A DNA stretch of 6,523 bases from DASUPK01 sp033856335 (lineage in GTDB: Bacteria > Actinomycetota > Thermoleophilia > Solirubrobacterales > 70-9), in the NCBI GenBank assembly GCA_033856335.1, contig JAWVFG010000059.1:1-6523 (forward strand). The letters are read 5' to 3'. A program made the position numbers and the translations under genes. Below, piece by piece: positions 1 to 5,167 of this stretch. The notes beneath the pieces are model-generated. The model saw nothing but the letters and a program-made list of their open reading frames with translations. It was not told the DNA's origin and made no database searches. Position 1 is the first letter of the stretch. Every line of letters starts with the position of its first letter.

Positions 1-238
1 CGACGGCCGCTTCCGCCGCGGCCGTGACGTTGCCCCCCTTGCCGCGCGCGCGGCACCTGCTCACCAGCCAGGCGCCGTGGGCCATGGCGAGGTCCTGCGT
101 CCCGTCCGTGGAAGCGTCGTCGGCGACCATCAGCCGAGCGCCCGGGAGGGCCTCCGCCAGCACATCGAGGGCCGCGCCGATCCGCTCCGCCTCGTTCCGC
201 GCCGCGACGATCGCGACCTTCGCCGGTTCCGGCGTCAC
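1..238 (-). CDS. Family 2 glycosyltransferase, N-terminal part (cut by window edge)
   Basis: The minus strand encodes 79 residues of a GT-A fold glycosyltransferase before the left edge cuts it. The first beta strand and turn (VAIVAARNEAERI, about residues 8-20) and the nucleotide-sugar signature DDASTDGT at residues 40-47 are typical of GT2 enzymes. The following RARGKGGN stretch (63-70) matches the usual GT2 'RGKG' segment. GT2 enzymes transfer a sugar from a nucleotide- or lipid-linked donor at the cytoplasmic membrane face; the acceptor cannot be told from this part. GTG at 238-236 is the first start in frame, because TAG lies only two codons upstream (247-245). No Shine-Dalgarno is visible. 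The gene is divergent from the biotin carrier gene, with starts about 20 bp apart. The family call is fairly firm; the specific role is unknown. Confidence 0.8.
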   Translation of the reverse strand, partial: MTPEPAKVAIVAARNEAERIGAALDVLAEALPGARLMVADDASTDGTQDLAMAHGAWLVSRCRARGKGGNVTAAAEAAV

Positions 239-245
239 CGGCGAC

Positions 246-251
246 TATTGT
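246..251 (+). promoter_or_regulatory. Candidate -10 element for the biotin carrier gene
   Basis: TATTGT fits the actinobacterial -10 consensus TANNNT and ends eight bases before the GTG start at 260. No Shine-Dalgarno lies between, so a leaderless or nearly leaderless transcript is possible. No -35 element is recognisable. This is inferred from position only. Confidence 0.3.
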
Positions 252-259
252 CCCGGCGC

Positions 260-472
260 GTGGCCGACGTAGAAGCCCACATCACCGGCACAGTCTGGAA
301 GATCGAGGTCAAGGTCGGCGACCAGGTCGACGAGGGCGACACGGTCGCCATCCTCGAGTCGATGAAGATGGAGATGCCGGTCGAGGCCGAGGATCCCGGC
401 AAAGTCACCGAGATCCGCTGCGAGGAGGGTCAGTCGGTCTCCGAGGGCGATGTGCTGGTCGTCCTCGAATAG
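260..472 (+). CDS. Stand-alone biotin carrier protein (biotin/lipoyl-attachment domain)
   Basis: This 70-residue protein is a single biotinyl domain with nothing attached. The target motif ESMKMEMP spans residues 33-40, and Lys36 is the expected biotinylation site in the MKM hairpin. The repeated GDxVxEGD half-domain pattern (residues 20-27 and the EGDVLVVLE end) is that of acyl-CoA carboxylase carrier domains. Length and sequence resemble the small biotinylated protein of mycobacteria (TB7.3, Rv3221c), whose partner enzymes are poorly defined. I chose GTG at 260 because it gives the usual short N-terminus (VADVEAHITG). An in-frame TTG at 248 would add four residues, and the frame stays open further upstream with no carrier homology. 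Neither start has a Shine-Dalgarno. The crotonase gene follows 49 bp later on the same strand, so co-transcription is plausible. BirA ligase would have to load the biotin. Confidence 0.9.
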   Translation: MADVEAHITGTVWKIEVKVGDQVDEGDTVAILESMKMEMPVEAEDPGKVTEIRCEEGQSVSEGDVLVVLE

Positions 473-506
473 CCTCAAGTAATGCGACGCGGCCCGGACG
501 CGAAGT

Positions 507-513
507 GGAGGAG
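507..513 (+). promoter_or_regulatory. Ribosome binding site deciding a TTG start
   Basis: GGAGGAG is a strong Shine-Dalgarno sequence lying 8-10 bases before TTG at 522. It supports that rare start over the later in-frame GTG codons of the crotonase gene. Confidence 0.7.
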
Positions 514-521
514 TCGCCGTC

Positions 522-1328
522 TTGGGTAGGGACCTAGCGGGCGGCAAGCTGCGCCTGGACGAGCCCGCCGAGGCGGTGGCGCGGCTGACGCTCAACCGCC
601 CGGACTCGCGCAACGCGCTCGACCACGAGCTCCTCGACGGCATCGCTGCGGCCATGCCGTCTCTCGACCGCGGCATCGAGGTGCGCTGCGTCCTGATCAC
701 GGGCGCCGGCAAGGCGTTCTCGGCCGGATACGACATCGCGGCGATCCCGTCGGAGACCTTCGAGCGTGATGCCGAGGCCCTGGTCGCCCATCCGTTCCAG
801 GCTGCCCTGGACGCGATCGCGGCCCACCCCTGGCCGGTGATCGCGGCGATCAACGGCCATGCCCTCGGCGGCGGCCTCGAGCTGACGCTCACCTGCGACC
901 TGCGCATCTGCGCCCGCGGCGCCAAGCTCGGCATGCCGCCGGCCAAGCTGGGGTTGATCTACGGGCACACCGGCCTGCAGCGCTTCATCGACGCGGTCGG
1001 GGTTCCGCGCACCAAGGAGCTCTTCCTGACGGGGCGCAACCTCCCCGCCGAGCGCGCCGAGGAGATCGGGTTGGTCCACGAGGTCGTCGACGACTCCAAG
1101 CTGGAGAGCTCGGCGGTCGAGCTCGCGGCCGAGGTCGCCGCCAACGCCCCTCTCTCCATGCGGGGCAACAAGCACGCCATCGACACGCTCAACTCGTACT
1201 CGCGACTGACGCCGGAGCAGGAGCGCGAGCTGATCGAGCTGCGGGAGTCGTGTTTCGCGTCCGAGGACTTCCGCGAGGGGATCTCGGCCTTCGCCGAGAA
1301 GCGCAAGCCGGTCTGGAAGGGCCGCTAG
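522..1328 (+). CDS. Crotonase-fold enzyme, probably methylmalonyl-CoA decarboxylase-like (ScpB/YgfG type)
   Basis: The 268-residue protein has the full crotonase fold: the oxyanion-hole segment AFSAGYDI (residues 65-72), the second oxyanion segment GGGLE (116-120) and a family-typical C-terminus (SEDFREGISAFAEKRKP). Enoyl-CoA hydratase uses two glutamates. The first is present (Glu120), but the second is proline (Pro140, in LGMPPAKLG). Compared from memory with E. coli ScpB, several features agree: the same proline, a tyrosine seven residues later (Tyr147, matching ScpB Tyr140), the FSAG-D-I-PS segment, and closely similar ends. ScpB releases CO2 from methylmalonyl-CoA to give propionyl-CoA without biotin. 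The ScpB oxyanion histidine is tyrosine here (Tyr70). The TTG start is backed by a strong ribosome binding site. The gene follows a biotin carrier gene, and its stop interlocks with that of the convergent transporter. The fold is certain; the decarboxylase call is an inference, and another CoA-ester lyase or isomerase is possible. Confidence 0.85.
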   Translation: MGRDLAGGKLRLDEPAEAVARLTLNRPDSRNALDHELLDGIAAAMPSLDRGIEVRCVLITGAGKAFSAGYDIAAIPSETFERDAEALVAHPFQAALDAIAAHPWPVIAAINGHALGGGLELTLTCDLRICARGAKLGMPPAKLGLIYGHTGLQRFIDAVGVPRTKELFLTGRNLPAERAEEIGLVHEVVDDSKLESSAVELAAEVAANAPLSMRGNKHAIDTLNSYSRLTPEQERELIELRESCFASEDFREGISAFAEKRKPVWKGR

Positions 1329-3517
1329 CCGGCCTCGGCGGGCTCCGGCGAGGCATGTTCCCCCGTCTCCTCGCGGAGCCGCCCGCCGGCTCTCGCGGTT
1401 GAGGGCCACCAGACACGGTCGCCGAGCAGCTCGACCGCCGCCGGGACCATGATCGTCCTGACGATGAAGGTGTCCAGCAGGATCCCGAGGGCGACCATCA
1501 GACCCAGGTCGAAGGTGAAGGTGACCGGCAGCGTCATCAGCACCGAGAAGGTGCCGGCCAGGATGATCCCGGCGCTCGTGATCACGGGCCCGGTGGCTGC
1601 CAGGGCCCGCAACATCCCCTCCCGGGTGCCGTGCCTGCGAGCCTCCTCGCGCACGCGTGCCATCAGGAAGATCGTGTAGTCGATTCCCAGCGCGACCAGG
1701 AAGATGAACGCGAACACCGGGATCGACGAGTCGAAGCCGGCGTCGCCGATGACGAATCTGATGATCAGGATCGAGACCCCGAGCGTGCAGCCGAACGAGA
1801 TGATCACGCTGGCGAGCAGCACCAGCGGCGCCACCGCCGCCTGGAGCAGGATCGCCAGGATGATCGCCATCACCAGAAGCGCCAGGGGGACGATCAGCTC
1901 GAGATCCCGCTGGTTGGCGTTGTCGATGTCGTAGTTGATCGCGCTGGTGCCCCCGACCAGGGCGTTGACGCCGGGCGAGAGGTTCGCGACGGCGTCCCGC
2001 ATCCTGGGCACGATGTCCAGAGCCGACTTGTTGGCCGGATCGCCCTGGAGGACCAGGTCGAGCTCGGCGATCTGATGGTTCCTGGAGAACTGGAGCGGCG
2101 GCCCCACAGCGGCCACGCCCTTCACGGCCCTGAGCTTCTGCTGGGCTTCGGTTATGTCGGTCGGAGTCACGGGCCCGTTGTCGCTCTTCACGAGGATCGT
2201 CGTGGGCGCGAGGGTGCCCGCCGGGAAGGCCTGGCGCAGGACGTCGAAGCCCCTGACGCTCTCGACCGAGTGCTTGAAGAAGCTGGTGCTCGAGTAGTCC
2301 ACCTTGTAGGCGAACAGTCCGAGGGCGCCCAGGCAGAAGAAGACACCGGTGACCAGCAGTGCGACGCCCGGCCGCTGCAGCACTCGGTCGCCGAAGCGCC
2401 GCCAGACTCCCTGACGGAGCTCCAGGTGATGCTCGGGGTCATACGCGACCATCCTGCGGCGCGGCCAGAAGCCCGGGCGACCGAAGATCGTCAGCAGGGC
2501 CGGCAGAAGGGTGAGGCCCGCGGTGAGCGCTGACAGGACCGCAATCGCCGCGACCGGCCCGAGTGAGCTGGTGCCCCGGTTGTCGGCCAGCGTCAGGACC
2601 AGCATTGCCAGGGCCACTGTCATCCCGCTGGCCAGGATGGCCGGGCCGGCCCGCCTGACTGCACGGCCCATCGCCTCGTGTTTGTCCTCGTATCGCCTGA
2701 GCTCCTCCCTGTAGCGGGAGACGAGTAACAGGCAGTAATCGGTCCCGACGCCGAACATGAGAACGATCAGGATCGATGTGCTGTTGGTGGAGACGGTGGC
2801 GCCGGAGTTCGCGTATGCGTAGATCAACCCTTGCGCGATCGAATACGCGAAGAAAACGACGGCCAGCGGAGTGAGCGCTATGAGAGCCGAGCGGTAGATC
2901 GCCCCGAGCAGGACGAGCACCAGCGTGACCGTAGCCAGCAGGAGCTTGGTGTCGATGTTGCTGAAGACGTCCTTGGCGTCCGCGCTGAAGCCCAGGTTTC
3001 CGGTGACGTTGACATTCATGTCGCCGGTGTTCGCGTCGGTGATCGCGCGAACCGCCTTGCCCCAGTCGCCCTCCTTGTCGAAGTTGCTCGGCGTCGTCAG
3101 CACCATCACCGCCACGCTGCCGTCCTTGGAGACGAGGGCGCTCGACGAGCCTTGCGGGATCGGCTCGAACGGAACCGCGGGCGGCTCGGCCAGGTGGATC
3201 TTGTCGTTGCCGGCAGCCTGGATCGCCCGCGCGTCGGCTGCGATCTTGGCCTTGTCGGCTGCGGTCAGGCCCCCCGCGTGCTGGTAGACGACCAGCCCGG
3301 TGTCGGTCTGCCCCTGCGGGAATTCGCGCTCGAGGTCGCGAACCACCTGGGTCGACTCGGCGCTCGCGGGCAGGAACGACTCGGTCGAGTCCGTGGTCTT
3401 GTTGGACAGCTTCGTCGGGAGCTTCCCGGCAAATACGGCGACGACCGCGATCAGCCAGACGGCCAGGATCACCCACTTGCTGCGGCGACCGGCGACTATC
3501 GATGCGAAACCTCTCAA
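1325..3517 (-). CDS. MMPL/RND-superfamily membrane transporter
   Basis: The 730-residue protein has the duplicated RND layout. It has one membrane helix (about residues 15-32), a large extracytoplasmic loop (33-190) and five helices (about 191-345). This is followed by a cytoplasmic linker, a seventh helix (384-403), a second loop (404-540) and five more helices to about 690. Each half carries the Asp-Tyr pair of MMPL proteins, in GVGTDY (Asp260-Tyr261) and ALGIDY (Asp613-Tyr614). In MmpL3 such pairs relay protons. Both are followed by the usual charged R-REE segment. Family members export lipids, glycolipids, pigments or drugs by proton motive force; the substrate here is unknown. The short hydrophilic C-terminus lacks the long tail of MmpL3. 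The start is TTG at 3517 with GGAGGT four bases upstream, which gives a normal MMPL N-terminus. It is divergent from the sigma factor gene and convergent with the crotonase gene. Confidence 0.92.
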   Translation of the reverse strand: MRGFASIVAGRRSKWVILAVWLIAVVAVFAGKLPTKLSNKTTDSTESFLPASAESTQVVRDLEREFPQGQTDTGLVVYQHAGGLTAADKAKIAADARAIQAAGNDKIHLAEPPAVPFEPIPQGSSSALVSKDGSVAVMVLTTPSNFDKEGDWGKAVRAITDANTGDMNVNVTGNLGFSADAKDVFSNIDTKLLLATVTLVLVLLGAIYRSALIALTPLAVVFFAYSIAQGLIYAYANSGATVSTNSTSILIVLMFGVGTDYCLLLVSRYREELRRYEDKHEAMGRAVRRAGPAILASGMTVALAMLVLTLADNRGTSSLGPVAAIAVLSALTAGLTLLPALLTIFGRPGFWPRRRMVAYDPEHHLELRQGVWRRFGDRVLQRPGVALLVTGVFFCLGALGLFAYKVDYSSTSFFKHSVESVRGFDVLRQAFPAGTLAPTTILVKSDNGPVTPTDITEAQQKLRAVKGVAAVGPPLQFSRNHQIAELDLVLQGDPANKSALDIVPRMRDAVANLSPGVNALVGGTSAINYDIDNANQRDLELIVPLALLVMAIILAILLQAAVAPLVLLASVIISFGCTLGVSILIIRFVIGDAGFDSSIPVFAFIFLVALGIDYTIFLMARVREEARRHGTREGMLRALAATGPVITSAGIILAGTFSVLMTLPVTFTFDLGLMVALGILLDTFIVRTIMVPAAVELLGDRVWWPSTARAGGRLREETGEHASPEPAEAG

Positions 3518-3520
3518 CGG

Positions 3521-3526
3521 ACCTCC
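3521..3526 (-). promoter_or_regulatory. Ribosome binding site for the MMPL transporter
   Basis: On the minus strand GGAGGT precedes the TTG start at 3517 by about four bases, which is somewhat close but usable. It lies inside a four-codon reading frame (ATG at 3528, TGA at 3516-3514) whose stop overlaps the TTG. Confidence 0.5.
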
Positions 3527-3643
3527 ATGCCGGCGGCTGTTGCCTCATGGGCCGCGCCCCCCTCGGACCGGACGCAGGCGGCAGGGTATCGAAGGGTTCC
3601 AATCCCCTCGCCGCGCCGAGCTTGCCCGTTTGGGACCCTGTGT

Positions 3644-3649
3644 AGAGGG
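3644..3649 (+). promoter_or_regulatory. Ribosome binding site for the sigma factor
   Basis: AGAGGG lies five bases before ATG at 3655. This supports that start, which also includes the whole region 1.1-like N-terminus. Confidence 0.55.
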
Positions 3650-3654
3650 CAACC

Positions 3655-4737
3655 ATGGCTGAGGAAATGAACCCAACCGCAGTGGAGCTCGACCCGGGCG
3701 TCGAGGAGCGCGTGGCCGCCATGATCGAGGGCGGTCGCCCGGCGGAATGCGTCGATCTCTCGGAGGTTGATTCGTTGGTCCAGGAGATGAACCTCACAGA
3801 CGAAGAGGAGCAGGCGGTGCACGAGCGAATCGAGGCCGCTGGGCTCTCGATCGAGGACGACTGCGGCCGCGAGGCGGCCGAGCCGGCCGGCTACCGCAAC
3901 AGCGAGCTCGCCGAGACCACCACCGACGCCCTCCAGCTCTTCTTCAACGAGATGCGGAAGTACCCGCTGCTCACCAAGGAGGAGGAGGTCGAGCTCGCGC
4001 AGGCCGTCGAGCGCGGCGACCTCCAGGCGAAGGAGCGGCTGATCAACTCGAACCTCAGGCTGGTGGTCTCGAACGCCCGCCGCTACATGCGCCAGGACCT
4101 CAACCTCCTCGACCTGATCCAGGAGGGAATCCTCGGCCTGATCCGCGCCTCCGAGAAGTTCGATTGGCGCAAGGGCTACAAGTTCTCGACCTACGCGACC
4201 TTCTGGATCCGTCAGGCGATCCAGCGCGCTCTGGAGTCGAAGGAGCGCACCATCCGCGTCCCCAACCAGGTCGCCCAGCGCGAGCGCAAGGTGATGCGCA
4301 TCGAGCGCGAGCTGGCGACCAAGCTCGGCCGTGACCCGACCACCGAGGAGGTGGCCAAGGAGGCGGAGCTCGAGCCTGCCCAGGTCGAGGACATCCGCGA
4401 TCTGACCAGGGTCGTCACCAGCCTCGACCGGCCCGTCGGGGAGGAGGACGCGTCCTCGCTCGGGGAGTTCATCCAAGACGAGCGCAGCGGCCCATCGGAG
4501 GAGGTGGCTGTCAGCCTCCGCGACCAGACTCTGAGGCGGGCGATCGAGGAGCTGCCCACCGAGGAGCGCAAGGTGATCCAGCTTCGCTACGGCATCAACG
4601 GCGACGAGCCCACGCCGCTCCGCGAGGCCTCCCGCCGGCTCGAGCTGAAGCCGAGCGAGGTCAAGGAGCTGGAGGAGCGCGGCCTCAGCCGACTCGCGCA
4701 GGCGCGCGAGGTCGAGGCGATGCGCGAAGCGGCCTAG
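3655..4737 (+). CDS. RpoD-family (sigma-70 group 1/2) sigma factor with altered promoter-contact residues
   Basis: This 360-residue sigma factor directs RNA polymerase to promoters. Residues 12-69 are acidic and resemble region 1.1 (ending AAGLSIEDD). Region 1.2 spans about 89-121 and region 2 about 122-203, with the core-binding helix around DLIQEGILGLIRASEKFD and the -10 helix YKFSTYATFWIRQAIQ. Region 3 spans 204-285, including the finger segment SLDRPVGEEDASSLGEF, and region 4 spans 299-347. Alignment with E. coli sigma-70 from memory is gap-free in region 4. There the -35 recognition helix TRERIRQIE reads KPSEVKELE (332-340). The extended -10 residues His455 and Glu458 are both glutamine (205 and 208), Trp433 is Phe183, and Thr440 is Gln190. 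It is therefore probably an alternative, RpoD-like factor rather than the principal one. Its ATG has a ribosome binding site. The cupin gene follows after 12 bp, suggesting co-transcription. Confidence 0.93.
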   Translation: MAEEMNPTAVELDPGVEERVAAMIEGGRPAECVDLSEVDSLVQEMNLTDEEEQAVHERIEAAGLSIEDDCGREAAEPAGYRNSELAETTTDALQLFFNEMRKYPLLTKEEEVELAQAVERGDLQAKERLINSNLRLVVSNARRYMRQDLNLLDLIQEGILGLIRASEKFDWRKGYKFSTYATFWIRQAIQRALESKERTIRVPNQVAQRERKVMRIERELATKLGRDPTTEEVAKEAELEPAQVEDIRDLTRVVTSLDRPVGEEDASSLGEFIQDERSGPSEEVAVSLRDQTLRRAIEELPTEERKVIQLRYGINGDEPTPLREASRRLELKPSEVKELEERGLSRLAQAREVEAMREAA

Positions 4738-4749
4738 CCCGATCCGGCC

Positions 4750-5133
4750 ATGGACTACACGATCAAGAATCTGCGGGAGGTCAAGGATGCCGCGGCCGAG
4801 GCCGGAGTCTCCGACTCCATGGAGGCCCGCTTCGCCCACGAGGACCTGGACTCCGAGCGCAGCGGCGTCTCCTACCAGGTGGTGAAGGCGGGCCAGCGCC
4901 AGCCGTTCCCACACAAGCACAGCGAGATGGAGGAGATCTACGTCGTGCTCTCCGGGAGCGGCCGGGTGAAGCTCGACGACGAGCTCGAGGACGTCGGGCC
5001 TCTCGACGCCATTCGAATCGCCCCCGCGGTGACCCGCGCCTTCGAGGCGGGGGACGACGATCTCGTGCTGCTCGCCTTCAGCCCCAGGGCCGCGGGCGAC
5101 GCCGAGATCGTCCAGGACTTCTCCTGGGACTAG
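4750..5133 (+). CDS. Small single-domain cupin protein
   Basis: This 127-residue protein has one cupin barrel. Motif 1 is clear: His55, His57 and Glu62 in the HKHSEMEE segment, with the glycine after the expected six-residue gap (LSGSG). Motif 2 (GPLDAIRIAPAVTRAF, about 83-98) has Arg96 where the usual fourth metal ligand, histidine, would be. Metal binding may therefore be incomplete, or the protein may bind a small molecule or sugar instead of catalysing an oxidation. Residues 1-35 form a mostly charged lead-in and the protein ends in an acidic tail. No signal peptide is present, so it is cytoplasmic. It starts 12 bp after the sigma gene without a Shine-Dalgarno and is probably translated from the same message. 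A sensor or accessory role beside the sigma factor is possible but unproven; its function is unknown. Confidence 0.85.
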   Translation: MDYTIKNLREVKDAAAEAGVSDSMEARFAHEDLDSERSGVSYQVVKAGQRQPFPHKHSEMEEIYVVLSGSGRVKLDDELEDVGPLDAIRIAPAVTRAFEAGDDDLVLLAFSPRAAGDAEIVQDFSWD

Positions 5134-5155
5134 CCGGGTCGTCCGGCAGCGTTCA

Positions 5156-5161
5156 TAAATT
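5156..5161 (+). promoter_or_regulatory. Candidate -10 promoter element of a leaderless bioB transcript
   Basis: TAAATT fits TANNNT and sits in the most AT-rich patch of the window (CATAAATTT). The GTG start of bioB begins exactly seven bases after its last base, where transcription would be expected to begin. There is no room for a spaced Shine-Dalgarno, since GGGGA directly abuts the GTG. No -35 hexamer is visible, which is common for actinobacterial promoters of this class. Confidence 0.5.
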
Positions 5162-5167
5162 TGGGGA

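Larger units (their letters stand above)
3518..3654. other. Divergent intergenic region between transporter and sigma factor
   Basis: This 137-bp stretch must hold the promoters for both the MMPL gene (minus) and the sigma factor gene (plus), and it is the longest non-coding stretch in the window. I see no convincing paired -35/-10. On the minus strand TACCCT (about 3578-3583) fits TANNNT, and GGAACC just upstream of it resembles an ECF-type -35, but the spacing between them does not work. GGGACCC at 3632-3638 is a short palindrome and too small to call an operator. Confidence 0.45.

Noticed and set aside
77..259. A longer N-terminus for the biotin carrier protein, from an upstream ATG
   Set aside because: The added residues are arginine-rich, unlike any carrier domain, and lie antisense to the recognisable glycosyltransferase.
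1327..1350. A GC hairpin after the crotonase stop as a terminator
   Set aside because: The stem is short, has no T run and lies inside the MMPL coding sequence.
534..1409. A 291-codon minus-strand frame opposite the crotonase gene
   Set aside because: It has no domain and biased composition, while the plus strand encodes an intact crotonase.
3622..3649. A -35/-10 pair (TTGCCC ... TAGAGG) before the sigma gene
   Set aside because: The spacing is 15 bases, the -10 lacks the final T, and it overlaps the ribosome binding site, so it could not yield a message containing that site.
2439..3797. A 452-codon minus-strand frame overlapping the MMPL gene and crossing the intergenic region
   Set aside because: It is an out-of-frame reading of the MMPL gene, very rich in Arg, Gly and Pro, with no recognisable motif. 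The MMPL frame has all expected helices and Asp-Tyr pairs.
3514..4920. A 468-codon open frame on the minus strand opposite the sigma factor and cupin genes
   Set aside because: It is leucine-, glutamate- and alanine-rich low-complexity sequence with no domain, and lies antisense to clear genes. Such frames are expected opposite GC-rich coding DNA.
5146..5155. A possible biotin-repressor (BioQ-like) operator before bioB, suggested by GTTCA
   Set aside because: Only one half-site is present; the inverted partner TGAAC is missing, so no palindrome can be supported.
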